Assembly: GCA_030272155.1 (NCBI GenBank)
Contig: CP126200.1
Location: 992,001 to 1,056,000 of the forward strand
From: Tetradesmus obliquus
Lineage: Eukaryota; Chlorophyta; Chlorophyceae; Sphaeropleales; Scenedesmaceae
Direction of reading: 5' to 3'
Length of the DNA: 64,000 nucleotides
Shown here: positions 33,454 through 44,832 of the stretch, piece by piece
Layout of the letters: every line of letters starts with the position of its first letter
Position numbering within the stretch: position 1 is the first letter of the stretch
The notes under the pieces: generated by a model
Database searches by the model: none
What the model saw: only the letters and a program-made list of their open reading frames with translations
Told to the model about the DNA's origin: nothing
Translations under genes and position numbers: made by a program

Positions 33454-34687
33454 TGTACTGAACAGCACCGATGATGTGCTGATGCTAAGCTTGTTCAGTT
33501 CATCGGTTCGTTTTCTGCAAGCTGCATGGCATGCCAGTATGTTTGTGCCGGTGTCAGCTGTGCCAGGGCAGGGTGGCATCTCGGCAGTGCTCCGCACGTG
33601 CATGTGTACAGCTGTAATGAGTGTTGATTGCCGTGGATGCTGGTCAAGCAGAGCCTGTAATTGCCCTTTGGGGGAATGGTTGATCATCAGCAGGCAGCTG
33701 CATCCGGACAAAGGCATACGATTCTTTGTGGTGTGTGTTGCTGTGGATATACCGACCAAATGACAGCTATGTGAAAGGGTACAGTCATCCATCATCAGAC
33801 CAACACGCAGCAGGTGGCCACGAAGGCAACTGAGTTGCCCTACTGCATTAGACACCTGTAGGTGTAGCTACGCCTTCTGCAAGCTTCTCAGATTCCACCC
33901 AATACAACTGTTGCGCCTTATGAGGTGTCAGCTGTGACGAGTGCCCCTGTCTTGGCAAGTGCCCGGCTGCTTTGCTGCGTGCATTGGTGTCCCGCTGCCT
34001 TTTGGGCAACGGCTGCTGTACATACTGACCCATGCTGTGCAATAGCCAAGCAATAGCATGATGGTTGTTTATGACGTTTCAAAATAGAGTGCTACGGTAT
34101 GCTTTGCTGTCATGACCGAGCATGCTTTTGGCGCCCTCAGCATGCTGCCTGGTCACTCGTGCTGCTGCTGCAGTGTCGATTTGGTTTTGCTGTTGACCTG
34201 CAAACAGCTCGACAGCTTAAAGCATTCGTCTGGTTTTGTCCTGCGGTACTCGGTGATGTATAAGCTCCAGCAGTGCTGCACAGCAATGGTGAGCCCTCGT
34301 GCCTGCCGTACATGGTTACGGACTTGTGGCGTCACCAGACAATCGCTTTGCTGCTGGGTGTTCCCGGGACTTGTGATGATAATAAGGCTTTATCGAAGTT
34401 ATTAGTGCTTCGCTGCTCCTTGCCTTGTCGCAATTCCCGGCTGATCGTTTACCCACAGACGTGGCCAGAGCATGCAAAGCTAGTGTCGGTGTGTAGCTAA
34501 ATGGATACAGATTCAGTATTTTTGGCTTTTTTTATGACTCGATGCTTGTCCTGCCAGTTATGGGTCTTGCTAGTGATGCGAGGTCCTGGTTCAAAGTGAC
34601 AAGTTTGGGTCAGCCCCATCTGCCCCCATAGTAGGTCGTGCCACCTACAATGCGTGGTTGTGACCAGGATTGTAGCACGTACAACCT

Positions 34688-34728
34688 CCAATGAGAGGTT
34701 CTGACGGCATGCCGTCAGGGGTATAAAT
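34688..34728 (+). promoter_or_regulatory. Promoter-like block: CCAAT, 18-bp palindrome, TATA box
   Basis: CCAAT sits at about 34688. CTGACGGCATGCCGTCAG, a perfect 18-bp palindrome, is at 34701-34718. TATAAAT follows at 34722-34728. Spacing is that of a classical RNA polymerase II core promoter pointing right. No protein-coding gene follows, so the product could be a non-coding RNA or a transposon-derived transcript (for example an LTR promoter). Confidence 0.5.
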
Positions 34729-34754
34729 AGGACTGCAAGTTTTTCATTGCAGCC

Positions 34755-34960
34755 AGTGTCACCAGGTGCCCTCACTGTACGTGCCTCCTCACCAGTAGTG
34801 TGTCACAGGCCACTTTGCCGTGCACACCCGTGAGTTCTCAATAGTTCACTGTACGCTTGATTTGAGTGTCACCAGGCCCTTGCCGTAAGTGCCTGCTCAC
34901 CAGCAGTGTCACACAAACCACTTTGCCGTGTACATCCGTGAGTTCTGAGTGTTCTCTGCT
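34755..34960. repeat. Direct duplication of about 110 bp downstream of the TATA block
   Basis: Blocks starting AGTGTCACCAGG at 34755 and 34865 share CCACTTTGCCGTG and CCGTGAGTTCT. They are diverged copies. Confidence 0.85.
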
Positions 34961-35656
34961 ACGCCCCTGCTTAGTTAAAGGCCCGAACAGGTTTATACCG
35001 TGAGTGGTCTCGTTCTACAAGTGATCCAGCTGAGCCACAGCCACTGCTGCCCTGGCTTCCAGCACAGGTGTAATCCCATCTCACCAGTTTCTCCCAGTCC
35101 CCTGACTCCGCCCTTACAGCAGTGCTTTGCTAGGCCTGCATACAGTCTCTGTGCACATAAGTGCCTTGTTTGCCAGCCAGGCGAAGCCTGAGCGTAAGCA
35201 ACAGCGATCCCACTCGACTGCTTGACCGTTGGTCCTGTCAGCTCTCTGCACAAGCCCGCACTCCCTGCTGCTTGCTGCTCTATAGTCAATTGCCTTACTT
35301 CACAGCATAACTGCGGACTCGGATAAGACAGCTTGCGCTCACAACCAGCCCACTGCCGTCAACCGCCAGTGCCTGTCCGGTTACAGCCCCTGCCTTGCCA
35401 GTCCAGTCAGCTACTGCTGCCCCTCTTCGCTCTATCAGACTGCTTTGGGTGTCGCGGTCCCTCGCAGCATTTGGCACAGTCCGTGGCACGAGTGCTAGCC
35501 CAGCGCGAGTGCCTGCAGCTGCTGTGGTGCAGCCCGCTGCCGCCTTGCTCCCCCGCCTGCTCTGCCCCCTGTTCCGTTGTGTTCCCTGCAGCCTCCTGTG
35601 CTCCCACAGCCCGCAGGCACCCGCTAGGACCCCCGCCACGTCTTTTGCGTGAGGGA

Positions 35657-35682
35657 CCCCCCCCCCCCCCCCCCCCCCCCCC
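35657..35682. repeat. 26-nt poly-C tract
   Basis: Uninterrupted run of C (G on the other strand). It could form a G-quadruplex or i-motif, or be an assembly or length artefact. Confidence 0.9.
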
Positions 35683-36519
35683 GCGCGACAACAAACACAA
35701 TGACTTGCAGCACCATCAATCACTTTCCACATAAGCATCACAGCTGACATCAAAGGGTGCTGCCTTGGGATAAATTCAAAAGCCTGTCGTGCTTTTCATG
35801 CTGTGAAGTATGCTTGCACCAGCTGCAGTGCTGAAGGGTTTTGCACGCAACCAGCTGTATGGGAGGGATTGAAGCAGGAACACATGTGCCTGTACAGGCG
35901 TTCCACCAACCCGCATAACAAGCATACTCACAAGAAACCACCCGCACAACAACTTGCAGCAAGCAATGCAGTCATGACTTATCAGCGCCACAATGCAGGG
36001 ACAAAACAAATCAGCAACAGCGGCGATAATGATGGCACAGCACGATCACCATGCAGTCCACAAGGTTAAGCTAACAAGCGTGCCTTTATATCTTTATATC
36101 TTATATTTCACTTGCCTTGGGCACAGGGGACAGTGGGACGCATGCGCAGACTTTGATACATTATTAACCTGAGGCGTGCATCACTGCTAGATGCAGACAC
36201 TCTACAGCAACGCGTAGCAACAGCACACTGCTACACAGCTTTCACAATGTATTGTACACCAATGCTGCGTCGAACCAACAGGGGGCACTGATTTCGGCAG
36301 CATTGCACTTGACCAAGCAACATGACAAACTTCAATGATGCCGATGACCATCACCATGCCGTAAGGGATGCAGGGCGCGTAACAAGCTGAGCCGCGTGCC
36401 AGGGGGCTCGCAAAGTGGAGCCATGACAGCTGCAAGTGCTGTAAACTACATGGATGCACGCCTGCTGCAGGTTTACACACGCCGCCTACGACTTCAGCAC
36501 AGCTGCAGCAACAGTTATT

Positions 36520-39047
36520 ACTGCTGCTGCTGCTCCTGCTGCTGCTCCTGGGAGGCACTGCCACCGCTGTCGCCATTGCCGGCACCGTCCTGGCTGCCGC
36601 CCAGCAACTGCTGCAGCTCCTTTAAGCAGCCCGTCACAGTGACCGGCCAAGCTGGCTGCCGCTGCTGATCTGGTGTTGCCTGCAGCACCTGCTTGCAGTG
36701 CGTCCAGAACATGTCCTGCCCCAGCTCCACATCTGGGTTGGTGGGCTTCTCATGCTTTTGCTCCTGCCACTGCATGAGAATGCAAGCCACACCGCATGCC
36801 ATCCAGGGTGCAGCAACCAGAAGCGCAGCACAATGGCAGCAATCCCAGCGACCAAAAGAATCATGCCAGGAACCACAGGACCCACCACTACAGCTGCCAT
36901 GTTGTGCACTGCCAATCCAGATGCGATGAACGCACCAAAGCCTGTGAGCACCGCAACATACAGCAGCACCCAGGTCAACAGCAGCAGCAGCCAGAAGCGG
37001 CCAGCTTCCTACCTCTCATTGTCAAACTGCCGCCTTGGCATGGACATGATGATGATCATCATGACACAGCCAATTGAGAAGCCAAAAGACATGCCATCCA
37101 GCGCACAAAGAAGACAGACAGTGCACAGGCCCTCAGGGCTGCCTGGTCAATTTTCATAGCCTCAATAGACGCGCATGCTGTGCTGTTGCTTACCAGCACC
37201 TGCTTGCTGTCAGTATCCACGCCCCCTGGTGGCTGCATGAAGCCGATGAACGTGGCTGTTGCCAGCAGCACCACCAGCCAGCTCATGCGCTCCAGCGTTG
37301 TCAGCATGGTCTCCTGCTGCGTTGCCAGCTGCACAACTGCAGGAATGTCTTGCCGACTCAGAACATGCTCAATCTGCTGCTTAGGAGGCCACTTGCTGTC
37401 TGGAAGAGGCTGTGCTAGTGATATGCAGCCCTGCAGATCTAGCTTAGTCAGCGCAGCCAGCTTCTTCATTGACTGTGGCAGTTCCTGCAGGGCAGGGCAC
37501 TTCATCTCCAGTGACTGCAGCGCCTTGAGGTGCCCAAATGTTTCTGGCAGCTCTGTGAGCTCACTGCAGTGATTCAAGTCCAGCTTTGCCAGGGATGCTA
37601 GCTTACCAAAAGACTCCGGCAGGTTTGTCAGGTTCGGCTGCCACTCGGGATCAGCTTTTGCAGCGCCCTCAGCTTCCCAAAGCTGTTTGGGATAGTCTTT
37701 AGTCGACTCCCACAGGCAGACAGCGTGTGCAGCGCTGACAATCACCCAAAGGATGCCGGCAGCTCAAGGATGCCGCTGTTGTCCAGCACCAGCACCTGCA
37801 GTGCTTGCAGCTCGCCAAATTCGTCAGGCAGCAAAGCCAGCTGCTGACAACCCCTGAGGCTCAGGTTGGTCAGCTTTTCCAGGGAGCAGAGATGTGGAGA
37901 CAGCTGGTTCAGCTGCCGGCAGTTGCTGAGGTCAACCACTCGCAGGTGAGGCTGGTTTCTTGACCAGAGCGACAGCTCTACACACCCATTTCCTGCCAGA
38001 TCCAGGTAGCGCAGCTCACCAGGAAGCAGGTGAGAGGCGAGACTACGCCTACAGTGCAGCTGCTGAGGGTCGCATGGCATGCGCAAGATGAGCGCTCTAA
38101 GCTGACTCAGGTCTGTTTGCTGCAGCTGCTGGTAGATGGCTGCGGCTTCGGCTTCATTTGTGCAGCTGCCATTGTCGATGCAAACCATGGAAGGCTGCAT
38201 CTGCAGACAAACGCAGCGCACCAGAGACGCTGAGTCTCAGTTTCATTGTTGTCGTACGCTAGCACAAGTTGCTGTGCGCTGCCTGCAGGCGCTGAACAAC
38301 AGTGCTGGTTGCGCAGCAACACTACTGCCAAGACTGCCACCGCCAGCACGAATAATGCCTTGCGAAATTGACAGAGTGGGTTGATGGCTGGGAATGCAGC
38401 AAACAACACACAGCTGCGCACGTTCATGCGTTGCGTTTCAAACAACTCAAGAACCAAATGACAAAGAAATTGGCTGACCTAGACTGTGTGCGCGGCACAG
38501 GGAGCGGTACAAGAAAGCGCAATCCAGTTTTTAGGCGTAACATGCACAAGCACCGCTCACCGACGGACGCCGTGGCAGTTCCAGCTGTGTGCTGCCGTCT
38601 GCTGCCTGCTTCTTGTATACCCACAGTCGAGTGCCAAGCCACGACCTGCCCCAGGAAGGGCACATCAAGAGACCCGCAGCAAACTCAGCCAGCGTCGGTT
38701 CAGCCCTGATGTAACCTTCCAGCCATATCAGATCACATTGCTCCAGCTCCTCCAGCAACTCCCGCAGCGCTGCCGTGCATGCACCCTGCGCGGCCGCTGG
38801 ATGCGCTTCATTTACAAAGCTGGTCCAGACTGGCTCTAAGCTGTCTGCAGACCATTCAGTTTCCACTGATGCGATGTCCTGTACAACAATGTCCAGGACA
38901 ACGTTGGTTTGCCAGCCACCCAGCTGCTCAAAGCAGCGCAGCAAGTGCGTGCACCTGCTGCTGTACAGCAGACATGTCTTCCTTGTCTTGCTGCCAGTAA
39001 TCAAGTGCTGCCTTAAAGGCCTGCAAGGGTGTGACTGCTGGTGGCAC
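36520..39047 (-). pseudogene. Decayed LRR gene with PGG-type membrane tail
   Basis: An N-terminal domain (exon about 39047-38561; LQAFKAALDYWQQ, then FEQLGGWQTNVVLDIVVQDI, WLGTRLWVYKKQAADG) is related to that of the intact LRR gene at 44833-50318. A hydrophobic helix follows (KALFVLAVAVLAVVLL), then plant-type LRRs (PHLCSLEKLTNLSLRGCQQL, LPESFGKLASLAKLDLNHC). The C-terminal membrane domain contains LVVLLATATFIGFMQPPGG, the hallmark of the PGG domain, and further membrane helices (MILLVAGIAAIVLRFWLL). The reading frame is broken in several places: a frameshift near 38945, a TGA in SFG/LSALHTL at 37742-37744, and shifts near 37640, 37095 and 36800. All other genes here keep perfect phase, so decay is more likely than sequencing error. 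In plants PGG domains usually follow ankyrin repeats; an LRR-PGG protein is unusual. Confidence 0.7.
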
Positions 39048-41039
39048 CTGCAGCAGTCAAGAAGCGAAGCATTTAGGCCTTGATGCAGATGTATTACCGC
39101 AGTGGCTGTGAACACACCATGCAGTGGCTGTGGACACAACACCACCTTCAACACAGCAAAGTGAGTACGTCTGAACAGAGCATGCCGAGGGAAAAGCAGC
39201 AGCGCCAGTGTACACACAAATACGGCATGTCTCATTACTTGATGTGCGTACAACGCGACAGTGGCATACACTGACTCTCGGGTCCGGGGAAAACGTCACC
39301 ATATTTCGGGGAGAGTCTCACCATCCAGTGCCAGAAGCAAGGCTGGCCTCAACCACCAATCTGAAGCACGAGTGTTTGATGAACACGGATCACCCTGTAC
39401 GTGACGGGTGCCCAGGCAGACAAGGGATGCAGGAAGCACAATTGGCCACTGATCGGACACAACTCCCCACGCAAGCCACAGAAACAGCTTTAAAAAGTAA
39501 ATTTCGTGTGTAAGTTGCACCAACGACAGCCCCATTGGTTTTACAAAGCATGTGATCCGCGTAGTGACAGCAGTGTACACAGTGACATGTCACCCAGGCC
39601 AGACTCCGACACGGTGTTACCAGTTATGGGGCCGATGGCTGGATCGAATCTGCTGATTGCTGCTGGTAACAGCTGCAGCCGGGGGTGAGTACGGATGCAT
39701 AACACTGGCAGCACACGGCCGCCAGACTGCACCGTGACGGCACACTAGCCTAGTGCACCTGGTGCACCCAGCGGCTGGGCAGTGTTGTATCCCCCATCTT
39801 ATGCCAACCACGCCAGTAGCAGCGTGCCGTATAAAGAAAGTTGCCGATTGCATACATCACAAGCATTGAAGCACAATGCAACATCATGCATACTCACATA
39901 GCAAGACGGCGCCGGCGCCCCGGGGGCGCCCCCAGGCCATCATGGCTGCTTCAACTTCAGACTCTATTGCGGCTGCTCCTTCTACTTGTTCTAGTATTAC
40001 CTGCAAACAAAACAAAACCTGGTCAGTGCTGTTCCCAGTAGCCACGATGCCTAGGGGGAACGAGCACTGACGGTCTTCTGCTCCTTTGTAGCCTGAGGTA
40101 GCCCTGATGTAGTGTTGTCAGTGACACTCTCAGGTCGTCACTTTCAGCACAGGCGTGTTGATTGGATGTTTTCCTCGCAAAAAAGCAGGAGCAGCAGCAG
40201 TAGTTGTAGTTCAAGTAGGGGGTGCATGTATGCCTGCTTTGTGGCCCATCGTTTACTGCTGCAGTGATGAATTACTGGTGAGGCTGCGTTGCTTGTTTTG
40301 TCGCTCTTTTCCAGTCAACGGGCGTGAAGCTCCCCATCGGTACCATCAGGCTGCAGCTGTAGTTGGTGCGGTCTGGCGCGACGTTTCTGGGCACGGATGT
40401 TGGCTACGTGGCTCATGATCAAACCCACAAATGGGTTCATAACACACATACAGAGACTAACCCACAACCCACGTGCCGTGGTCGCGTGGGCACTCTGCCA
40501 TTGCTATTTGCGGTGTACTTCAGCGGTGCAACAGGTTCGCGCCCTCGAACCCTCCCACCCACCCTGCCTCCCCAACCCCGCCCTCGTAACACTGTTAGGT
40601 GTAACACCCATATGGGTGCGGGATGCATCCCGCACCCCAGACACCCTACCCCGCCCTCACCCCTACCCCCTTCCCAGCCCCGTGACAACCAGGCGCCTGG
40701 TGCCCACCACCATATCCAACAAAACCAGGCGACAAAAGATATTTGCAGTGCTTTCAGACGAAGGTTATGTTATGATGATAGTCATTTTTGCTCCAAATGC
40801 TTGCACCAGGCACACAAGTATTGAGCACTTGTAAGACATAGTTGCCACCCCAAGTCTACTGAGACAGCGCCAGACAGGTGCTGCACTCCCGTATGCGATG
40901 CAGACAGTTGCAACACCACAGGCTGCCAGCACATACAGCGCACCCAAAAAGTGCAAAACAATCTGCCAATTCACTGTCAAACTGCCACTGCAAAAACTGC
41001 AGAGTCACTGTCAACAAAGCAGCAGTCCAAGCCCCTGGG
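39048..41039. other. Intergenic region with GC-rich palindromes
   Basis: About 2 kb. It may contain the missing first exon of the LRR pseudogene. Palindromes occur at 40605-40637, and a GC-only inverted block (GGCGCCCCGGGGGCGCC) lies near 39914-39930. No conserved frame was found. Confidence 0.45.
40605..40637. repeat. Two overlapping palindromes
   Basis: CACCCATATGGGTG (40605-40618) overlaps GGTGCGGGATGCATCCCGCACC (core GTGCGGGATGCATCCCGCAC at 40616-40635). Both are perfect. Confidence 0.9.
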
Positions 41040-41313
41040 TCACTTGGCCAGCTCCAGCAGCAGGTCCTCGTCCTTCCTGCTGAGTGGCGGCAGGAAGGCC
41101 ACCTCGCGGCAGCCCGCTGCAAACTGCTGCAGCATGGCCGTGTGGCTGGCCTTGAGCCGCGTGAACAGGCTGTGCTGCATCACACGCAGCATGGAGCGCG
41201 CAAAGCTGGCCGAGTACGGTGGCTCCACACTCTCAAGCACCTACGGCACAGGTGGAAACGCAAGCAGCGGCAGCAACAGCAGCAGCAGCAGCAGCTTGAA
41301 AATGTGTTCAAAT

Positions 41314-41387
41314 TTATGTGCTGTATCACGCGTAGCATGGAGCGAGCAAAGCTGACAGAGTAGGGCGGCTCCACACTCTCCAGCACC
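41314..41387 (-). repeat. Copy of the acceptor/5' part of exon 10 in the NELF-C/D fragment
   Basis: Reads VLESVEPPYSVSFARSMLRV, upstream of the real exon start at 41240. Offset about 147 bp. Confidence 0.9.
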
Positions 41388-41655
41388 TGTGGTGAGCAAC
41401 AGGTTGGGCCAGACAGCAGTTGTAGATGCAGCAGCACAAGTCTGGGGTATCGAGCATTGGGCTGTGACGCTTTGCAAGCACTATAAGATGACGTACATGG
41501 CGTGACACTCGCAAGCAGCTGCTGCTTCTCCAGCAGCAGCAACATAACGTGCCATAACAGGCATTGAGGCTGAACTGAAGGACCCAAAGCATGCACACTC
41601 CCAAGCAGCTACAAGCCAGCAGCTGCCGGCATGCGCTGCTGTTCCCCTGTTCTCA

Positions 41656-41746
41656 CCAGCTGGATGAAGTGGCGTATGAGCGAGGGGTCTGCCGTTGCCG
41701 CCCAGTCCTGTGCCATGTCCATGGCTGCATCTGCCGCCCCTGACAC
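41656..41746 (-). repeat. Copy of the 3' end of exon 9 in the NELF-C/D fragment
   Basis: The exon end DWAATADPSLIRHFIQL with a GTGAGA donor is repeated about 220 bp downstream of the real one (41877). The full NELF-C/D gene has no such copy. Confidence 0.88.
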
Positions 41747-42149
41747 CACTAGTCAGCCCATAAACCCATAACACATAGCACACATCTTGCGCGCACTGCA
41801 AGGAGATGTACATGCATGGCCACACATGTCCGCCCCGAGCAGTTGCATGTCAGCAGTACCCGCAGCACGCTCTCACCAGCTGTATAAAGTGGCGTATGAG
41901 CGAAGGGTCTGCTGTCGCCGCCCAGTCCTGTGCCATGTCCATGGCTACATCTGATGCACCGCTCACAAGAAGGCTGACCAGGAAGCCTAGCACCTTGCGC
42001 GATAGCTCGGGACGGTTGTGGCCCAGCGCACCCAGCACGGCACGCAGCACGCCCAGCACCTGTAGAATGTGTTTGCAATGGCCAAATGTTAGTGACGATA
42101 ACATTGGTTACTCTTCAGGGCCTGCAAAGCATACCAACACATCGTGGTG

Positions 42150-42320
42150 GTGGCCCAGCGCGCCCAGCACGGCACGCAGCACGCCCAGCACCTGCAGGAT
42201 GGGTTTGCAGTGGCCATATGTCAGTGGCAATGCAACAATCTGTTATTCTGCAGGGCCTGCAAACACACCAACGTGGTTGTGGCCCAGCACGCCCAGCACG
42301 GCTCGTAGCACGCCCAGCAC
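42150..42320 (-). repeat. Two copies of the acceptor/5' part of exon 9 in the NELF-C/D fragment
   Basis: CTGCAG/GTGCTGGGCGTGCTGCG occurs with exon starts at 42191 and 42320 as well as the real 42059 (spacings 132 and 129 bp). These are absent from the full gene around 52173. Confidence 0.9.
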
Positions 42321-42824
42321 CTGCAGGACGGCAGAGACTCCATTACATGCACGATGCCAACGTGCTTGCAGCGGCCCCATGCGCACAAGCACCAGGTTTG
42401 ACCAGGTATTGATGGTTCTCACGATTGTGGGCCGGGTGCATGTATGGCATAAGCAACACCTGACAGCCACACTTCTGGCCGCTTGAACCCTGCAGTGCGG
42501 CCCCCCACCTGTGCGATGAGGCTGGGCTGCTCGCAGGCCACCCTGTGCAGCAGCGACAGGTGGTTGGGCAGGAAGGGCGCCAGCTTGTCATCACCATACG
42601 CATTGGCGTCACTCAGCATGGCCTGAGAGTGCTGCAGCAGCCCCAGCGCGGCAATGGGCTGCTTGCACACCTGCAGGGACAAATGGAAGGATGCAGCTGG
42701 GTCAGGGGATGTTGACCTATCTGCTTGCAGGAAAAGAAGCCAAAGTGGATGCTTGCAGGAACAGTTGCAGTCCATGTGTTCAAGCTGCTCCCAGAACCCT
42801 CCTGCTGATGCAGATCGTAGTTCT

Positions 42825-42868
<44 letters not shown>
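42825..42868. repeat. (CAG)n microsatellite
   Basis: About 14 CAG units in the intron next to exon 7 of the NELF-C/D fragment. Confidence 0.95.
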
Positions 42869-42869
<1 letters not shown>

Positions 42870-43057
42870 AGCCTACCTGTGCTGCTATGTCAAGCTCTGC
42901 CGGACCCAGCTTGGCTTTGGGCCCTGACACCATCTGAGTCAGCTGCAGCGCCTGCCGCAGCAGCCTTGCAACACCCTCCACAGTAGCATGGCACTCCACC
43001 TGCGCAACAGGACTGCTGCCCCGCTGCTGCTGCTGCTGGTCTTGCTGCTGGTCTTGC

Positions 43058-43095
<38 letters not shown>

Positions 43096-43719
43096 GGGGC
43101 CTGCTACTGCTAGGGCTAAGAGTTGTATGCAGGTTTCTGTGAGGTCTGGGCCTTCCGCCTGACCTGCTGCTGCTGCAGCTGCTGCTGCTGCTTGGGGCTG
43201 CTTTGGTCCGTCTAAGGCAAACATGCCTGCAACAAACAGTCAGAAAGCAGCAGTAGCAGAAGTAAGTGGGTGGCATGCAACGCAGTGCAGAGCAGGAGGC
43301 AGAGGGATGCGCAGTGCGCCTAGCGCAGTGCATGCAGACGGACCAGGCAATCAAGCACAAGATCCCGAGATAGCGAACGCTGCTGCGGGTGCCTACAGCC
43401 TGTCGGAGGCATTGCAACAGTGGCGGAGCGCAGCACACACGGGCATGCAAGCCACCCGCAACACAAGAGATCGCCAACCAAGCAGCAACTCACCCGACAG
43501 CATCAGCTGCATCAACCGAGGATGTTGCAGCGGCTGCACAGATATCACCACCTGCTGCTGCTGCTCCTGCTGTTGCTGCTGCTGCTGCGTGTGTGTGTGT
43601 ACAGCTGCAGCAGCTGCCTCAGCTGCTGCGCCACTTGAGTCAGCTGTGCTGCTGCGCGTGCTGGGTTGCTGGCGCTGCCGGCACCACCTGCTGACGACTG
43701 TGATGAGACGTGGCGCCAC

Positions 43720-44254
43720 CTGCAACAGCAGCAGGATAACGAAAAACAGGCACGCAAAACTGAACACGTGAACGACAGGTGTTGCGGCCTGATTGTGAGG
43801 TTTGGTTAATTGGTGCGCAGCAGCCGCGTGTGTTGTGCAGTGTAGCGAGGAGCTCCGCAGCAGCAGGCTGCCTGCTAGCCTTCACTACTACGGGCCACGG
43901 CAAAGGCGCATGAAACATATGACACGCTAAGCAATGCAAGCACCGCTGCGTCATCTCAACACATATGCAATGTTTGCTGCTGACATCACAAGCGATGCAG
44001 CAGTCAAGATGTTAAACCTGCTGCATTGAACACGCAGCAGGCAGCAAGACACTGCTGCATGTAGCCCAAATGTCTCTTTGCCACTGCACACGCACAACAT
44101 ATTCTTTTCTGCAACTGCTGCTCACCTGTGGGCAGTTGTTATGGAGCTGCTGGTTGCTGCGTTGCTGATGCTGCGCGCTGTCAGCACCAGGGCATGGTCA
44201 TATGGCCGACTGTTGTTGCTGCTGTTGCCATTGCTGTGGCTGCTGCTGCTGCTG

Positions 44255-44294
<40 letters not shown>

Positions 44295-44541
44295 TGCTGC
44301 TGATATCACCTGCTGCTACTGTTTTGATCAGTGCTGCAGCTGCGCTCTTGGCAAATCATGCTGTCACCACTGGTAGTGCTGGTTGTTTGCTTTGCACTTG
44401 CAACTGCACACCGTTGTTCCGCAAGGCAAAGGGTCACCTCTATTTGCTGCCTGCTGTCCCTCTTGCATGCACTGTGCACATGCTGCTGCTACAATTGCTG
44501 TTGCAGCTGCTATTGCCACAGTTGATGCCCCTCGCTGATAG

Positions 44542-44572
<31 letters not shown>

Positions 44573-44832
44573 GGCTCCTGCTGCTGCGGCTCCTGCTGCT
44601 GCGGCTCCTGCTGCCGCAGCAGCTGCTGATGGAGCTGCTGCCGCAGCAGGCTGCTGCTGCCAGCATGCAACCCTGCCCGTTCTCAGCCCAGCTGCATTTG
44701 ACCACAGCACCCCACCACAGCACCACAGACAGCCGCCCAGCTGCGGCAGCTGCGGAGCCTGCGCAGCTGCAATTGACCCTACGAGGCTGTGCAAAACGCT
44801 ACGTATGGCTGTCATGCACTCTGCCCTGCTGC
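43720..44832. other. Low-complexity intergenic stretch, CTG-rich
   Basis: About 1.1 kb with long CTG/CAG runs (around 44236-44292 and 44545-44660) that open long Leu- or Gln-rich frames. No real gene is supported. Confidence 0.6.

Larger units (their letters stand above)
33435..36519. other. Gene-poor stretch with an orphan promoter-like block
   Basis: About 3 kb without a recognised protein. It contains a CCAAT/palindrome/TATA block (34688-34728), a 110-bp direct duplication just downstream, and a 26-nt poly-C run (35657-35682). The frames around 35333-35734 are Pro/Ser/Cys-rich and look non-coding. Confidence 0.5.
41040..43719 (-). pseudogene. Truncated second copy of NELF-C/D (last five exons only)
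   Basis: Exons matching exons 6-10 of the full gene at 51271-57703 are found at 43719-43494, 43226-42877, 42670-42509, 42059-41877 and 41240-41040. Exons 8-10 have exactly the same lengths (162, 183, 201 bp) and almost the same protein (PFLPNHLSLLHRVACEQPSL, DPSLIRHFIQL, VEPPYSASFARSMLRVMQHS). Exon 7 differs by 18 bp of poly-Gln. The exon 6 equivalent is 226 bp instead of 216 and is frame-shifted around a (CA)n run, and exons 1-5 are absent. It is therefore a fragment from a segmental duplication. The strong conservation of its last four exons means a recent origin, gene conversion, or expression of a short form; these cannot be separated here. Confidence 0.8.

Noticed and set aside
44078..44629. 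Leucine-rich plus-strand frame
   Set aside because: It is a CTG-repeat translation without initiation context, splice structure or family match.
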